DNA of 64,000 nt from Sphingobium sp. Cam5-1 (GTDB lineage Bacteria > Pseudomonadota > Alphaproteobacteria > Sphingomonadales > Sphingomonadaceae): positions 620,001 through 684,000 of the forward strand of contig NZ_CP065138.1 in NCBI RefSeq assembly GCF_015693305.1, read 5' to 3'. Shown one piece after another: positions 1 through 11,264 of the stretch (the stretch's first letter is position 1; each line of letters starts with the position of its first letter). The notes under the pieces were generated by a model that was not told the DNA's origin, searched no databases, and was given only the letters and a program-made list of their open reading frames with translations. Position numbers and translations under genes: made by a program.

Positions 1-218
1 GGCGCGTCATGGAGCGGTTGCGTTCGGGCGAGGCTGATATCGGCGAGATCGATATGCTGCAGCAGGTCACCAAGCAGGTCGAAGGCCACACCATCTGCGC
101 GCTCGGTGACGCGGCGGCTTGGCCGATCCAGGGCTTGATCCGGCACTTCCGGCCCGAGATCGAGCGGCGGATCAATGAGAATAAGGGTAGCGCCCCCGTC
201 ATGGAGGCAGCGGAGTAA
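1..218 (+). CDS. nuoF: NADH-quinone oxidoreductase subunit F, C-terminal end (5' truncated by window)
   Basis: The last ~71 codons of the NADH/FMN-binding subunit of respiratory complex I; the reading frame is open to the window edge. The visible part carries the TIC-ALGD motif that supplies the last cysteine of the N3 [4Fe-4S] cluster, followed by the conserved [14 protein letters not shown] tail. NuoF sits in the peripheral arm and takes electrons from NADH. nuoG starts 2 nt after its stop, so this is the upstream member of the nuo operon. Identity rests on the cluster motif plus position; FMN and NADH sites lie outside the window. Confidence 0.93.
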   Translation, partial: RVMERLRSGEADIGEIDMLQQVTKQVEGHTICALGDAAAWPIQGLIRHFRPEIERRINENKGSAPVMEAAE

Positions 219-220
219 TC

Positions 221-2227
221 ATGCCCAAGGTCAAAGTAGACGGCGTAGAACTCGAAGTTCCGGCGGGCGCGACTGTCCTTCAGGCGTGCGAGATGGCGGG
301 GAAGGAAATCCCGCGTTTCTGCTATCATGAGCGTCTGTCCATTGCGGGCAATTGCCGCATGTGTCTGGTCGAAGTGAAGCCTGGGCCGCCCAAGCCGCAG
401 GCCAGCTGTGCGCTGCCGGCTGCGGACAATCAGGAAATCTTCACCCAGACCGAGATGGTGAAGAAGGCGCGGGAAGGGGTGATGGAGTTTCTGCTCATCA
501 ACCACCCGCTCGATTGCCCGATCTGCGACCAGGGCGGTGAATGCGATCTTCAGGACCAGTCGGTCGCCTATGGTCGTGGCGGCAGCCGCTTTGAGGAAAA
601 CAAGCGCGCCGTTACCGAAAAATATATGGGTCCGATCGTCAAGACGGTCATGACCCGTTGCATCCAGTGCACCCGCTGCGTGCGCTTTGCCGAGGAAGTC
701 GCGGGCGTGCCGGAAATCGGCGCCATTTATCGCGGCGAGAATATGCAGATCACCACCTATCTCGAACATGCCGCAAAAAGCGAGCTGTCGGGCAATGTGG
801 TCGATCTGTGCCCGGTGGGCGCGCTGACGTCCAAGCCCTATGCCTTTGAGGCGCGGCCTTGGGAACTGCGCAAGACGCCGGCGATCGACGTCATGGATGC
901 GGTGGGCACCAACATCCGCCTCGACAGCCGCGGCCGCCAGGTGCTGCGCGCCGTACCGCGCATCAACGACGACGTGAACGAGGAGTGGGCAAGCGACAAG
1001 ACTCGGCACAATGTCGATGGTCTGGTGCGCAAGCGGCTCGACAAGCCTTATGTCCGCAAGGATGGCAAGTTGGTTCCGGCGACTTGGAATGAGGCTTTTG
1101 CAGCGATCGCGGCGGTGAAGCATGGCGGCAGCGTCGCGGCGCTGGCGGGCGATTTGCTCGATTGCGAGACCATGTTTGCGGCCAAGTTGCTCGTCGAGAA
1201 GCTGGGCGGTTCGATGCTGGAAGGGCGTCAGACGGGTCTTGCCTATGATGTATCGAGCCTGTCGGCGGTGAACTTCAACACGACGCTGAACGGTATCGAG
1301 ACGGCGGACGTGATCCTGCTGGTCGGCACCAATTTGCGCTGGGAAGCGCCGCTGGTGAACACCCGCATTCGCAAGGCGATCAAGAGGGGTGCGAAGGTGT
1401 TTGCGCTCGGCCCGCAGGTGGATCTTACCTATAAGGTCGAGTGGCTGGGCAATGACGCGTCGTTGCTGGCAAAGCTGCCTGAAGCGGTGGTGGAGGCGTT
1501 CGGCAAGGCGGCGCGTCCGGCGATGATCGTGGGCGGCGGCGTGCTGGCGAAGGATGGTGCGCATGGTGACACGCTGGCGCTGGTTGAAACGCTGGGCCTG
1601 ATCAAGGAAGGTTGGAACGGCTATAACGTCCTGCACTTCGCGGCGGCGCGCATGGGCGGGCTGATGCTTGGCTATGCTACCCAGGGCGGGGTCAAGGCTG
1701 TGGCGGCGGCCAAGCCGAAGCTGCTCTTTTCGCTGGGCGCGGACGAGGTCGATTATTCGGCCTTTGACGACAGCTTCAAGGTCTATGTCGGCCACCATGG
1801 CGACAAGGGTGCGCATGCGGCGGACGTGATCCTGCCGGGGGCGAGCTATGCCGAGAAGGCGGGTACCTACGTCAATCTGGAAGGTCGGGTGCAGCGCGGC
1901 GAAAAGGCCGTGTTCGCGCCGGGTGATGCCCGTGAGGACTGGTCGATCCTGCGCGCGCTGTCGGAAGTGCTGGGCGCGACGCTGCCATTTGACAGCTTCG
2001 ACGCGTTGCGGGCGGAAATGGCCAAGGCGGTTCCGGCGCTGGGCGTCGAGGGCCTCGCCGATTATGGCTGGTCGGTGCCGTCGTTGCCGACCGGAGCCAG
2101 CGGCGAGTTTGGCTCGCCGATCAAGGATTTCTACCTGACCAACGCCATCTGCCGCGCCAGCCCGACGATGCAGCAATGCTCGGCCGAACTGATCCATGGG
2201 ACGAGCTTCGCGGAGGCCGCAGAGTGA
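221..2227 (+). CDS. nuoG: NADH-quinone oxidoreductase subunit G
   Basis: Complex I peripheral-arm subunit that passes electrons along an Fe-S chain. The N-terminus is a ferredoxin-like [2Fe-2S] domain (CYHERLS...GNCRMC around residues 34-62). A second cluster region follows with [20 protein letters not shown] (around 95-113), then [13 protein letters not shown] (about 143-155). From about residue 215 on is a molybdopterin-oxidoreductase-like domain. At 668 aa it is the short alphaproteobacterial/mitochondrial 75-kDa form rather than the ~900-aa enterobacterial one. The ATG start lies 2 nt after the nuoF stop. The stop overlaps the GTG start of nuoH, suggesting translational coupling. Confidence 0.97.
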   Translation: MPKVKVDGVELEVPAGATVLQACEMAGKEIPRFCYHERLSIAGNCRMCLVEVKPGPPKPQASCALPAADNQEIFTQTEMVKKAREGVMEFLLINHPLDCPICDQGGECDLQDQSVAYGRGGSRFEENKRAVTEKYMGPIVKTVMTRCIQCTRCVRFAEEVAGVPEIGAIYRGENMQITTYLEHAAKSELSGNVVDLCPVGALTSKPYAFEARPWELRKTPAIDVMDAVGTNIRLDSRGRQVLRAVPRINDDVNEEWASDKTRHNVDGLVRKRLDKPYVRKDGKLVPATWNEAFAAIAAVKHGGSVAALAGDLLDCETMFAAKLLVEKLGGSMLEGRQTGLAYDVSSLSAVNFNTTLNGIETADVILLVGTNLRWEAPLVNTRIRKAIKRGAKVFALGPQVDLTYKVEWLGNDASLLAKLPEAVVEAFGKAARPAMIVGGGVLAKDGAHGDTLALVETLGLIKEGWNGYNVLHFAAARMGGLMLGYATQGGVKAVAAAKPKLLFSLGADEVDYSAFDDSFKVYVGHHGDKGAHAADVILPGASYAEKAGTYVNLEGRVQRGEKAVFAPGDAREDWSILRALSEVLGATLPFDSFDALRAEMAKAVPALGVEGLADYGWSVPSLPTGASGEFGSPIKDFYLTNAICRASPTMQQCSAELIHGTSFAEAAE

Positions 2228-3273
2228 CTGCTTTCTTCCAAAATCTGGGCATGCCCTTCAACGGCGCGTGGCTGCTGTCCACGGTCATCGGCATTCTGGT
2301 GATTGCCCTGCCGCTGATGCTGGCGGTGGCGATGATCATCTATGCCGATCGCAAGATCTGGGCGGCAATGGCGCTGCGCCGTGGCCCGAACGTTGTAGGT
2401 CCTTTCGGCTTGCTTCAGTCCTTTGCGGACGGGGCAAAGGTGTTCCTGCAGGAAACCATCATTCCTTCGGCTGCCAACCGTGCGCTGTTCCTGATCGCGC
2501 CGATCATTACGTTCACGGTTGCCTTGATTGCCTGGGCGGTGATCCCGTTCCAGGCGGGCGTGGTGCTGGCCAACATCAATGTCGGCCTACTCTATATTCT
2601 CGCGATCAGTTCGCTGGGCGTCTATGGCATCGTGCTCGCGGGTTGGGCGTCCAACTCCAAATATCCCTTCTACTCCGCGATCCGCGCGAGCGCGCAGATG
2701 ATCAGCTATGAAGTGTCGATCGGCTTCATCCTGGTTTGCGTGGTGCTGTGGGCGGGCAGCTTCAACCTGACCACGATCGTGGAAAGCCAGCGCGGCTATT
2801 ATGGTTTCATCAACGGCCATGCGTTCAATCCGCTGCTGTTCCCGATGGCGATCATGTTCCTGATATCGGCGATGGCGGAAACGGGCCGTGCCCCGTTCGA
2901 CCTGACCGAAGCCGAAAGCGAGCTGGTCGCGGGCTATCAGACCGAATATTCCTCCATGTCGTTCGCGCTCTATTGGCTCGGCGAATATGCGAACGTGCTG
3001 CTGATGTGCGCGCTGAACGCAATCCTGTTCTGGGGTGGTTATCTGCCGCCGATCGACTGGGCGCCGCTTTACTATGTGCCCGGGATCATCTGGCTGTTTG
3101 CCAAGATCCTGTTCTTCTTCTTCGTCTTTTCCTGGGTAAAGGCGACGGTGCCCCGTTATCGCTATGATCAGCTGATGCGGTTGGGCTGGAAGGTATTCCT
3201 GCCAACCTCGCTCTTCTTCGTCTTCCTGGTATCAGGCTTCCTGATGTTTACGCGCTACGGAGGCGCACAATGA
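2224..3273 (+). CDS. nuoH: NADH-quinone oxidoreductase subunit H
   Basis: Membrane subunit (349 aa, about eight TM helices) at the junction of the peripheral and membrane arms, forming part of the quinone chamber. Conserved stretches visible are [17 protein letters not shown] (about 39-55), [11 protein letters not shown], and [24 protein letters not shown] in the quinone-site loop. I chose GTG 2224, which overlaps the nuoG stop by GTGA, because translation from the earlier in-frame ATG (2176) would put 16 hydrophilic residues inside nuoG coding sequence. The stop overlaps the nuoI start (ATGA). Confidence 0.95.
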   Translation: MTAFFQNLGMPFNGAWLLSTVIGILVIALPLMLAVAMIIYADRKIWAAMALRRGPNVVGPFGLLQSFADGAKVFLQETIIPSAANRALFLIAPIITFTVALIAWAVIPFQAGVVLANINVGLLYILAISSLGVYGIVLAGWASNSKYPFYSAIRASAQMISYEVSIGFILVCVVLWAGSFNLTTIVESQRGYYGFINGHAFNPLLFPMAIMFLISAMAETGRAPFDLTEAESELVAGYQTEYSSMSFALYWLGEYANVLLMCALNAILFWGGYLPPIDWAPLYYVPGIIWLFAKILFFFFVFSWVKATVPRYRYDQLMRLGWKVFLPTSLFFVFLVSGFLMFTRYGGAQ

Positions 3274-3755
3274 GCCTCGGCTATTATGTCAAATCCTTCA
3301 CGCTCTGGGAGTTTGTGAAGGCGCACGCCTTGACCTTAAAATATTTCTTCAAGCCCAAGGCTACGATCAACTACCCCTATGAGAAGAACCCGATTTCGCC
3401 GCGGTTCCGGGGGGAGCATGCGCTGCGCCGTTATCCTAATGGCGAAGAGCGCTGCATCGCGTGCAAGCTGTGCGAGGCGGTGTGCCCGGCGCAGGCGATC
3501 ACAATCGAGGCGCAGCCACGTGACGATGGCAGCCGCCGTACGACGCGCTACGACATTGACATGACGAAGTGCATCTATTGCGGCTTCTGTCAGGAAGCCT
3601 GCCCGGTGGATGCCATCGTAGAAGGTCCGAACTTCGAGTTTTCAACGGAAACTCGCGAGGAACTCATCTACGACAAGGCGAAGCTTCTTGAAAATGGCGA
3701 CAAATGGGAACGCGCACTCGCCGCGAACCTTGCCGCCGATGCACCCTATCGTTAA
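3270..3755 (+). CDS. nuoI: NADH-quinone oxidoreductase subunit I
   Basis: 161-aa ferredoxin-type subunit holding the N6a and N6b [4Fe-4S] clusters, which bring electrons to N2 next to the quinone. Two complete cluster motifs are visible: [12 protein letters not shown] (about 64-75) and [12 protein letters not shown] (about 103-114). The N-terminal amphipathic stretch ([20 protein letters not shown]) is typical of the alphaproteobacterial/mitochondrial TYKY form. The ATGA overlap with nuoH indicates coupling; a 33-bp gap precedes nuoJ. Confidence 0.97.
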   Translation: MSLGYYVKSFTLWEFVKAHALTLKYFFKPKATINYPYEKNPISPRFRGEHALRRYPNGEERCIACKLCEAVCPAQAITIEAQPRDDGSRRTTRYDIDMTKCIYCGFCQEACPVDAIVEGPNFEFSTETREELIYDKAKLLENGDKWERALAANLAADAPYR

Positions 3756-3788
3756 GCCGCGACCCGATCGAAGAGGATATATGATCCT

Positions 3789-4400
3789 GTGATTCACGTG
3801 CTTGCCTTTTACCTGTTCGCCACTTTGGTGGTGTGCAGCGGCGCGCTGACGATCCTGTCGCGCAATCCGGTTCATTCGGTGCTGTGGCTGATCCTCGCGT
3901 TCTTCAACGCGGCGGGCCTGATGGTGCTGCTGGGTGCCGAGTTCATCGCGATGCTGCTCATCATCGTTTACGTGGGCGCGGTTGCCGTGCTGTTCCTGTT
4001 CGTCGTCATGATGCTCGACATCGACTTCGCGGAATTGCGGGCCGGGTTCGTCGACTATCTGCCTTTCGGCATGCTGGTCGCGCTGGTGCTGCTGGCCGAG
4101 ATTGTGTTGGGTATTGGCATCTGGAGCGCGGGGCCGATTGAGCTTGCCCAGCGCGCCGCACCGGTGAACCCGGAGCTGTCGAATATCCAGGCGATCGGGA
4201 CGCTGCTCTACACGCGCTATATCTTCCTGTTCGAAGCGGCAGGCATTGTCCTGCTGGTGGCGATGATCGGCGCGATCGTGCTGACCCACCGTGCGCGCGG
4301 CGGCGTAAAGGGCCAGAATATTGCCCGTCAGAACCGCCGCCGTCCGCAGGATGCCGTGCGCAACGTCAATCAGCCCGTGGGGCAGGGGGTGGAGCTGTGA
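3789..4400 (+). CDS. nuoJ: NADH-quinone oxidoreductase subunit J
   Basis: 203-aa membrane-arm subunit with five predicted TM helices; the [28 protein letters not shown] stretch (about 57-84) is the NuoJ helix that carries the pi-bulge in known structures. The start is GTG 3789; no ATG gives a full-length NuoJ N-terminus. The C-terminal tail (from about 165) is basic and cytoplasmic. Its stop (TGA 4398-4400) overlaps the GTG of nuoK. Confidence 0.95.
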   Translation: MIHVLAFYLFATLVVCSGALTILSRNPVHSVLWLILAFFNAAGLMVLLGAEFIAMLLIIVYVGAVAVLFLFVVMMLDIDFAELRAGFVDYLPFGMLVALVLLAEIVLGIGIWSAGPIELAQRAAPVNPELSNIQAIGTLLYTRYIFLFEAAGIVLLVAMIGAIVLTHRARGGVKGQNIARQNRRRPQDAVRNVNQPVGQGVEL

Positions 4401-4702
4401 TCGGCCTTCAGCATTATATGGTGGTCAGCGCGATCCTGTTCGTGATGGGGGTGCTTGGCATCTTCATCAACCGCAAGAATGTCATCATCATCCTGATGGC
4501 GATCGAGCTGATCCTGCTGAGCGTGAACATCAACCTCGTCGCCTTCAGCGCCTTCCTGGGCGATCTGGTGGGGCAGGTGTTCAGCATGTTCGTGCTGACT
4601 GTCGCGGCGGGTGAGGCGGCCATCGGCCTTGCCATCCTCGTCATCTATTTCCGTGGTCGCGGCACCATTGCCGTTGATGATGTCAACCGGATGAAGGGCT
4701 AA
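4397..4702 (+). CDS. nuoK: NADH-quinone oxidoreductase subunit K
   Basis: 101 aa with three TM helices, the normal NuoK length. It carries the two conserved membrane glutamates of the proton path, in [15 protein letters not shown] (about residue 36) and [11 protein letters not shown] (about 72). The start is GTG 4397, overlapping the nuoJ stop (GTGA). nuoL follows after 6 nt. Confidence 0.96.
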   Translation: MIGLQHYMVVSAILFVMGVLGIFINRKNVIIILMAIELILLSVNINLVAFSAFLGDLVGQVFSMFVLTVAAGEAAIGLAILVIYFRGRGTIAVDDVNRMKG

Positions 4703-4708
4703 AGCTCG

Positions 4709-6754
4709 ATGATCCAGCTTATCGTCCTTCTTCCGCTCATTGCGGCTGTCATCGCGGGTCTTGGCAATAAGGCACTGGGCAAGCTGCCTGCGAAGATCAT
4801 CACTACGGGCGCGCTGTTCGTCAGCTGCGCGCTTAGCTGGCCGATCTTTATCGCCTTCCTGACCGGGCATGCGGAGCCTTATGTGGCACCGGCCTTCACC
4901 TGGATTCAGTCGGGCAGTTTTGATGCTCAATGGGCACTGCGCGTCGATGCGATGACGGCGGTCATGCTGGTCGTGATCACCAGCGTGTCGAGCCTCGTCC
5001 ACCTCTATAGCTGGGGCTATATGGAGGAGGAGCCGGATCAGCCGCGCTTCTTCGCCTATCTCTCGCTCTTCACCTTCGCGATGCTGATGCTCGTGACGGC
5101 CAACAATCTGTTGCAGATGTTCTTTGGCTGGGAAGGCGTGGGCCTTGCCTCCTATTTGCTGATTGGCTTCTGGTTCCGTAAACCGAGCGCGAACGCGGCC
5201 GCGATCAAGGCGTTCGTCGTTAACCGCGTCGGCGACCTTGGCTTCATGCTGGGCATTTTCGGCACCTATCTGGTGTTCAACACCATATCGATCCCGGAAA
5301 TCCTGGAAGCGGCACCATCCATGGCCGGTTCGACCATCGGGTTCCTTGGTTATCGCTTTGATACCATGACCGTGCTTTGCCTGCTGCTGTTCATCGGCGC
5401 GATGGGGAAGTCGGCGCAGCTTGGCCTCCACACCTGGCTGCCGGATGCGATGGAAGGTCCGACGCCGGTGTCGGCGCTGATCCACGCGGCGACGATGGTG
5501 ACCGCAGGCGTGTTCATGGTGTGCCGTCTGTCGCCGATGTTCGAGGTGTCGCCGACGGCGCTGGGTTTCGTGACCTTCATCGGCGCGGCGACCTGCCTGT
5601 TCGCGGCGACCGTTGGCACGGTGCAGAACGACATCAAGCGCGTCATCGCCTATTCGACCTGTTCGCAGCTCGGCTACATGTTCTTCGCGGCGGGTGTCGG
5701 CGCATACGGTGCGGCGATGTTCCACCTGTTCACGCACGCCTTCTTCAAGGCACTGCTGTTCCTGGGCGCAGGCTCGGTCATCCATGCGATGCACCATGAA
5801 CAGGACATGCGTTACTATGGCGGCCTGCGGAAGGAGATCCCGATCACCTTCTGGACGATGACGCTGGGTACGCTGGCGATCACGGGCGTGGGCATTCCGT
5901 TGTTGGGCTACGGTTTTGCGGGCTTCTATTCGAAGGATGCGATCCTGGAATCGGCCTTCGCGGCGGGCGGCAGTGGCGTGGGCGCGTTCCTTGTCGGCAC
6001 CTTTGCGGCGCTGCTGACGAGTTTCTACAGCTGGCGGCTGGTGTTCCTCACCTTCTTTGGCAAGCCGCGCTGGGCCGCGTCGGAGCATATCCAGCACGCC
6101 GTTCATGGCCATCATGAGACGCCGGACGAAGAAACCGCGCATGATGGCCACGGCCGTCATGACGAGCAGGGGCATGAGTTGACGGGAACGGCGGGTTATC
6201 ATCCGCATGAAAGCCCCTGGGTCATGCTGCTGCCGCTGGTGTTGCTGAGCCTGGGCGCGGTGTTCGCCGGGTTCATCTTCCACGATCAGTTCATCGGGGC
6301 TGAGGGCGGCGTCGAGTTCTGGAAGGGGGCGCTGGCCTTCGACAGCCATCTGATGCACGCGGCGCATGAAGTGCCTGTGTGGGTCAAGTTCGCGCCGTTC
6401 ACGGTGATGCTGACCGGCTTTGTCGTAGCCTGGTTGAGCTACATCAAGAACACCGACTGGCCGCGCCGTTTCGTTGCCGAATTTGGCGTGCTGTACCAGT
6501 TCCTGCTCAACAAATGGTATTTTGACGAGCTGTACCATTTCCTGTTCGTCAAGCCTGCCTTCGCCATCGGGCGCTTCTTCTGGAAGTTCGGTGACGTCGG
6601 CTTCATCGACCGCTTCGGCCCCAATGGGCTCGCCGCGCTGGTCGTGCAGGGCAATAAAGTCACCCGTCGGCTTCAGTCCGGCTACCTCTATACCTACGCG
6701 CTGGTGATGCTGATCGGCCTCGCCGCGGCCGCAACATGGGCGATGACACGATAA
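4709..6754 (+). CDS. nuoL: NADH-quinone oxidoreductase subunit L (proton-pumping antiporter-like)
   Basis: 681-aa distal proton-pumping subunit of the membrane arm. Antiporter-core motifs are clear: [18 protein letters not shown] (about 140-157, pumping Glu), [35 protein letters not shown] (about 235-270), and the [25 protein letters not shown] block (about 345-370). It is longer than the ~610-aa E. coli protein, partly because of a hydrophilic His-rich loop at about residues 461-502 (11 His). Translation ends in TAATG with the preferred nuoM start. Confidence 0.97.
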   Translation: MIQLIVLLPLIAAVIAGLGNKALGKLPAKIITTGALFVSCALSWPIFIAFLTGHAEPYVAPAFTWIQSGSFDAQWALRVDAMTAVMLVVITSVSSLVHLYSWGYMEEEPDQPRFFAYLSLFTFAMLMLVTANNLLQMFFGWEGVGLASYLLIGFWFRKPSANAAAIKAFVVNRVGDLGFMLGIFGTYLVFNTISIPEILEAAPSMAGSTIGFLGYRFDTMTVLCLLLFIGAMGKSAQLGLHTWLPDAMEGPTPVSALIHAATMVTAGVFMVCRLSPMFEVSPTALGFVTFIGAATCLFAATVGTVQNDIKRVIAYSTCSQLGYMFFAAGVGAYGAAMFHLFTHAFFKALLFLGAGSVIHAMHHEQDMRYYGGLRKEIPITFWTMTLGTLAITGVGIPLLGYGFAGFYSKDAILESAFAAGGSGVGAFLVGTFAALLTSFYSWRLVFLTFFGKPRWAASEHIQHAVHGHHETPDEETAHDGHGRHDEQGHELTGTAGYHPHESPWVMLLPLVLLSLGAVFAGFIFHDQFIGAEGGVEFWKGALAFDSHLMHAAHEVPVWVKFAPFTVMLTGFVVAWLSYIKNTDWPRRFVAEFGVLYQFLLNKWYFDELYHFLFVKPAFAIGRFFWKFGDVGFIDRFGPNGLAALVVQGNKVTRRLQSGYLYTYALVMLIGLAAAATWAMTR

Positions 6755-8328
6755 TGGACGGTTTCCCCATCCTTTCCATGATGATGGCAGTGCCGATGGC
6801 GGGGGCCATCGCCTGTCTCTATGCGGGCGCGAACTCGGCGCGCTGGATCGCGCTGCTGGCGACGCTGGTCGATCTTGCGCTTGGCATCCTGCTCTGGGCG
6901 AATTTCGACCACTCGGGCAGCGCGGCGCAATGGCAGTTCCAGGAATATGCGCCGATCTTCGGCCGCTTTGCCTGGGCGCTGGGCATCGACGGCATCGCGC
7001 TGGTGCTCATCATGCTGACCGTGTTCCTGATGCCGATCTGCATCGGGGCAAGCTGGGAAGCGATCCAGAAGCGTGTCGGCGAATATATGGCGGCCTTCCT
7101 GTTCATGGAGGTGCTGATGATCGGCGTCTTCACGGCGCAGGATCTCTACCTCTTCTACGTGATGTTCGAAGCCGGCCTGATCCCGATGTACCTCATCATC
7201 GGCATTTGGGGCGGCGCTGACCGCATCTACGCGTCCTACAAATTCTTCCTCTACACGTTGCTCGGATCGGTGCTGATGCTGATCGCGATGATGTGGATGG
7301 TGCATGAAGCAGGCACCACCGACATCCCGACGCTGATGGCCTATAATTTCGATCCGCATGTGCAGGTCTGGCTGTTCCTGGCCTTTTTTGCGAGCTTTGC
7401 GGTCAAGATGCCAATGTGGCCGGTTCACACCTGGCTGCCTGACGCGCACGTTCAGGCGCCGACCGCTGGCTCGGTCATTCTGGCGGGCGTGCTGCTAAAG
7501 ATGGGTGGCTACGGCTTCATCCGCTTCTCGCTGCCCATGTTCCCGGAAGCTTCGGCGCAGCTGGCGTGGCTGGTATGGGGTCTGTCGATGGTGGCGGTGG
7601 TTTATACCAGCCTCGTCGCGCTGGTGCAGACCGACATGAAGAAGCTGATCGCCTATTCCTCGGTCGCGCATATGGCGATCGTGACGGTCGGCCTGTTCGC
7701 GTTCAACCAGGCGGGGATCGAAGGCGCGATGATGGTCATGCTGGGCCATGGGCTGGTTTCGGGCGCGCTTTTCCTGTGCGTCGGCGTCATCTATGACCGT
7801 CTGCATACGCGCGAGATTTCGCGCTATGGCGGCCTTAGCATCAATATGCCGAAATATGCGGTGCTGTTCCTGCTGTTCACCATGGCGTCGGTCGGCCTGC
7901 CGGGTACGAGCAACTTCGTGGGTGAGTTTCTCGCGCTGATGGGCATCTATCAGGCTTCGAGCTGGGTCGCGTTGGTTTGCACGACAGGCATCATTCTGGG
8001 CGCGGCCTATATGCTCTATCTCTACCGCCGCATCGCCTATGGCGAGCAGAAGAATGCCGATGCTGCTGCGATGCCGGATCTGTCGATGCGGGAGATGTGG
8101 CTGCTGGCGCCGATCGCTTCTGCCGTCCTGTGGATGGGTATCTATCCCGAAAGCTTCCTGGCGCCGATGCGGTCTGACATTCGTGCGCTGGAAGCCCGCA
8201 TTGCCTCCGCGGCTCCGGCGGGCGATTCCAGGATCAAGATGGGTCCGGCTGTCCCACCGGCGGCGGCTCATCAGGGCGAAGACCATAGCGCAATGTCCCA
8301 TGAAAAAGCGTCGGGGGAGGCGCACTGA
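6754..8328 (+). CDS. nuoM: NADH-quinone oxidoreductase subunit M (proton-pumping antiporter-like)
   Basis: 524-aa antiporter-like subunit with about 14 TM helices. Family signatures are [20 protein letters not shown] (about 136-155, pumping Glu), [37 protein letters not shown] (about 217-253) and the [12 protein letters not shown] block. I chose ATG 6754, which overlaps the nuoL stop (TAATG); an in-frame ATG at 6736 would add six hydrophilic residues and lies inside nuoL. The C-terminal tail is unusually polar and His-containing. The TGATG stop/start overlap with nuoN implies coupling. Confidence 0.95.
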   Translation: MDGFPILSMMMAVPMAGAIACLYAGANSARWIALLATLVDLALGILLWANFDHSGSAAQWQFQEYAPIFGRFAWALGIDGIALVLIMLTVFLMPICIGASWEAIQKRVGEYMAAFLFMEVLMIGVFTAQDLYLFYVMFEAGLIPMYLIIGIWGGADRIYASYKFFLYTLLGSVLMLIAMMWMVHEAGTTDIPTLMAYNFDPHVQVWLFLAFFASFAVKMPMWPVHTWLPDAHVQAPTAGSVILAGVLLKMGGYGFIRFSLPMFPEASAQLAWLVWGLSMVAVVYTSLVALVQTDMKKLIAYSSVAHMAIVTVGLFAFNQAGIEGAMMVMLGHGLVSGALFLCVGVIYDRLHTREISRYGGLSINMPKYAVLFLLFTMASVGLPGTSNFVGEFLALMGIYQASSWVALVCTTGIILGAAYMLYLYRRIAYGEQKNADAAAMPDLSMREMWLLAPIASAVLWMGIYPESFLAPMRSDIRALEARIASAAPAGDSRIKMGPAVPPAAAHQGEDHSAMSHEKASGEAH

Positions 8329-9764
8329 TGATTGATTCCGCTTCCCTTCTTGCCGTTCTGCCGGAGCTTGTCCTTACGGCGGGTGGGCTGGTCCTCCTGC
8401 TGATTGCCGCTTTTGGCGGTGACGGGACTGCGCGCGCCGTCAACTGGCTGTCGGTGCTGACGCTGCTCGTTGCGGGTTTGGTTCTGCCGGTTTCCCTGGC
8501 GCATGGGCCACTCGCCTTTGACGGGCTGGTGCGTGCCGATGCGTTTTCGGTTTTCGCCAAGGCACTTATTTATGGTTCGGCGGGTGCCGCAATCTTGTTG
8601 GCGCCGCGCTACTTCCTCGTCGATGGCGCGTTGCGGCCGGAATATCCCGTCCTGATCCTGTTCAGCAGCATCGGCATGGGCATGATGGTGTCGGCAGGTG
8701 ATCTGCTGACCCTCTATGTCGGGTTGGAGATGCAGAGCCTGGCCGCCTATGTGCTGGCGAGCTTCATGCGTCAGGATGAGCGGTCCTCTGAGGCCGGCCT
8801 TAAATATTTCGTGCTCGGGTCGCTCGCGAGCGGCATCCTGCTCTACGGCACGGCGCTGCTTTATGGCTTTACCGGCAGCACCAGCTTTGACGGCATCGCC
8901 GTTGCGTTGGGCGATGGCGTGGGCAAGGGCGAGCTGTTCGGCATGGTGTTCCTGCTGGCCGGTCTTGCCTTCAAGATGAGCGCTGTGCCGTTCCATATGT
9001 GGACGCCCGACGTTTACGAAGGGGCGCCGACGCCGGTTACGACCTTCTTCGGCAGCGCGCCCAAGGTTGCGGCGATGGCTTTGACCGTGCGTGTCGCGAT
9101 CGAGGCGCTGGGTCCGGCTGGCCTCGACTGGCAACAGATCGTTATCTTCGTGGCGCTGGCTTCGATCATCTTCGGCGCGGTGGCGGCCATCGGCCAGACC
9201 AACATCAAGCGTCTGATGGCCTATTCGTCGATCAACAATGTCGGCTTCGCGCTGATCGGTCTTGCTGCTGCTACTCCTGCGGGCGTGGCGGCGACGATGA
9301 GCTATATGGCGATCTATGTCGTGATGACGATCGGTGGCTTTGCCTGCGTCTTGCAGATGCGGGACGCCGAAGGACGTCCGGTGGAGAGCATTGCGAGCCT
9401 TGCGGGTCTGTCGCAGTCGCGTAAGGGCTTGGCCGCCGCGCTGGCGATCTTCATGTTCTCCATGGCCGGTATCCCGCCGCTGTTCGGTTTCTGGGCGAAG
9501 TTCCTGGTGTTTGATGCGGCGGTGGCTGCGGGGCTGACCGCGCTGGCGGCGTTCGGCATCGCGGCTTCGGTGATTGGCGCATTCTATTATCTGAAGATCA
9601 TCAAGACGATGTATTTCGACGAACCTGCCGCAGCTTATGAAGCGCAGGGCGGGGCGGTCGAGAATATCATCCTGACTGCTTGCGCGGCTGTGATCGTCGT
9701 CGGATATCTGTTGAACCCCGTGCTGGACAAGGCAAGCGCGGCGGCTGCGGCTTCGCTATTCTGA
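8328..9764 (+). CDS. nuoN: NADH-quinone oxidoreductase subunit N
   Basis: 478-aa third antiporter-like subunit, last gene of the nuo block. Visible signatures are YVGLEMQSLAAYVLASF (about 131-147, pumping Glu), FKMSAVPFHMWTPDVYEGAPTPVTTFFG (about 215-242), QTNIKRLMAYSSINNVGFAL (about 289-308), and FSMAGIPPLFGFWAKF. Length and order (F-G-H-I-J-K-L-M-N, all one strand) match the standard alphaproteobacterial operon. The birA homologue begins at or within its 3' end. Confidence 0.96.
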   Translation: MIDSASLLAVLPELVLTAGGLVLLLIAAFGGDGTARAVNWLSVLTLLVAGLVLPVSLAHGPLAFDGLVRADAFSVFAKALIYGSAGAAILLAPRYFLVDGALRPEYPVLILFSSIGMGMMVSAGDLLTLYVGLEMQSLAAYVLASFMRQDERSSEAGLKYFVLGSLASGILLYGTALLYGFTGSTSFDGIAVALGDGVGKGELFGMVFLLAGLAFKMSAVPFHMWTPDVYEGAPTPVTTFFGSAPKVAAMALTVRVAIEALGPAGLDWQQIVIFVALASIIFGAVAAIGQTNIKRLMAYSSINNVGFALIGLAAATPAGVAATMSYMAIYVVMTIGGFACVLQMRDAEGRPVESIASLAGLSQSRKGLAAALAIFMFSMAGIPPLFGFWAKFLVFDAAVAAGLTALAAFGIAASVIGAFYYLKIIKTMYFDEPAAAYEAQGGAVENIILTACAAVIVVGYLLNPVLDKASAAAAASLF

Positions 9765-10468
9765 GCGATATTCGCTTCGTCGAAGAGACCGGCTCTACCA
9801 ACGCCGACATGCTGGCGTTGGCGGAGCAGGGCGTGGCGGAAGGGACATGGCTGCGCGCGGGGCGGCAAATCGGTGGTCGAGGCCGCATGGGCCGGACCTG
9901 GGAAAGTCCCGTAGGCAATCTCTATTGTTCCACGCTGGTCCGGCTGCGGGTGGGCGATCCGCCTGCCCATCTGCTGGCTCTGGTCGCGGCCAACGCGGTC
10001 CATGCGCTGGTGGCCCCTTTGTGCGAGGGGCAAGCGCGGATCAAATGGCCCAATGATGTTCTGGTCGATGGCGCGAAGATCGCGGGTATCCTGCTTGAGC
10101 GGGCGGGTGACGCCATCGTGATCGGAATCGGCATCAATGTGGTGGGCCATCCGGTCGGGCTGGACCGGCCCGTCACGAGCCTTGCAGCGCAGGGGGCCGC
10201 AGATGCAGAAGCTGGCGCGCTTCTGGAGAGATTGGCCGAATTATTCGGGCATTGGCTGGCGATTTGGCGCGCGCAAGGGCTGGAGCCGGTGCGGGCGCAC
10301 TGGTTGCTGAACGCGCATCCCAGCGGCACGGCAATGCGCGTCGTGCAGCCTGATGGCGAGATCGTCGAGGGCAGCTTCGATACGCTTGACCAGCAAGGGA
10401 TGCTGATCCTCCGCTTGGCGAATGGCGATACCCGTGCCATTCATGCGGGCGACATCCTTCTCATCTGA
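9761..10468 (+). CDS. birA: Biotin--[acetyl-CoA-carboxylase] ligase (no DNA-binding domain)
   Basis: Attaches biotin to the biotin carboxyl carrier protein of acetyl-CoA carboxylase through biotinyl-AMP. Motifs seen: [10 protein letters not shown] near the N-terminus, [17 protein letters not shown] (the ligase GRGRxGRxW loop), [17 protein letters not shown] (catalytic Lys and biotin-binding Asp), and GIGINV. There is no winged-helix N-terminus, so it is the monofunctional form and not a repressor. The start is uncertain: homology begins at residues [11 protein letters not shown], and the only in-frame ATG (9680) lies deep inside nuoN and adds an implausible Arg-rich leader. I give CTG 9761, which straddles the nuoN stop; ATT 9758 is also possible. 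Confidence 0.88.
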   Translation: MSDIRFVEETGSTNADMLALAEQGVAEGTWLRAGRQIGGRGRMGRTWESPVGNLYCSTLVRLRVGDPPAHLLALVAANAVHALVAPLCEGQARIKWPNDVLVDGAKIAGILLERAGDAIVIGIGINVVGHPVGLDRPVTSLAAQGAADAEAGALLERLAELFGHWLAIWRAQGLEPVRAHWLLNAHPSGTAMRVVQPDGEIVEGSFDTLDQQGMLILRLANGDTRAIHAGDILLI

Positions 10469-10484
10469 TATCCGGGGACGGGCC

Positions 10485-11264
10485 ATGCTTCTCGCGATCG
10501 ACGCGGGCAATACCAATGTGGTTTTCGCACTGCTTGACGGGCGGGAGATTCGCGCGCGTTGGCGGATCGCGACCGACCCGCGCCGGACGGCGGATGAATA
10601 TGCCGTGTGGCTGAACCAGTTGCTGATGCTGGAAGGCTATGCCCTTGCGGATGTCGATGCAGTCATCATCGCCACCGTTGTTCCACGCGCGCTGCATAAT
10701 CTTCAGGTGCTGGCGGAGAAATATTTCAAGACGGCCGCGCTGGTCGCGGGGCAAGCGCCGGTCGAATGGGGCATTGAGCTGGACGTTGCGGAGCCCACTT
10801 CCGTGGGTGCCGACCGGGTTGTAAACGCCATTGCCGCCCACCATTTGTACGAAGGCGATTTGATCGTCATCGATTTTGGAACCGCGACCACCTTCGACGT
10901 CATCGATTATCAAGGGACGTACAAGGGGGGCATCATTGCGCCGGGGATCAACCTGTCGCTTGATGCATTGGTCGCGGCCGCTGCCAAGCTTCCAAAGATT
11001 GCCATTGCGCCGCCAGAGAACCGTTCGGTTATCGGTCGCACAACGGAAGCGCAGATGCATATCGGCGTTTTCTGGGGCTATGTCGCGATGATGGAAGGGC
11101 TGGTTGCCCGAACGCGGGCGGAGATTGGCCGCCCGGCGAAAGTGATTTCGACAGGCGGCCTGGCCGTCCTGTTTGATGAGAATAGTGAAATTTTCGATGC
11201 GATCGCACCGGACCTGACCATTCTGGGTCTCGCGCTGTTGCACGAACGGAGTTTGAAGAACTGA
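10485..11264 (+). CDS. coaX: Type III pantothenate kinase
   Basis: First step of coenzyme A synthesis: ATP-dependent phosphorylation of pantothenate. The 259-aa protein has the N-terminal phosphate loop [15 protein letters not shown], the central catalytic block with [12 protein letters not shown] and [12 protein letters not shown], and the ISTGGLA segment of the ASKHA fold. ATG 10485 is chosen because it places DAGNTN at residues 5-10, as in the family; an upstream in-frame ATG (10422) lies within birA. The stop overlaps the next start (TGATG). Confidence 0.96.
   Translation: MLLAIDAGNTNVVFALLDGREIRARWRIATDPRRTADEYAVWLNQLLMLEGYALADVDAVIIATVVPRALHNLQVLAEKYFKTAALVAGQAPVEWGIELDVAEPTSVGADRVVNAIAAHHLYEGDLIVIDFGTATTFDVIDYQGTYKGGIIAPGINLSLDALVAAAAKLPKIAIAPPENRSVIGRTTEAQMHIGVFWGYVAMMEGLVARTRAEIGRPAKVISTGGLAVLFDENSEIFDAIAPDLTILGLALLHERSLKN

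Noticed and set aside
4370..6538. 722-aa minus-strand open frame antisense to nuoK and nuoL
   Set aside because: Composition is Arg/His/Gln/Asp-rich with no domain, typical of the reverse of a GC-rich membrane-protein gene.
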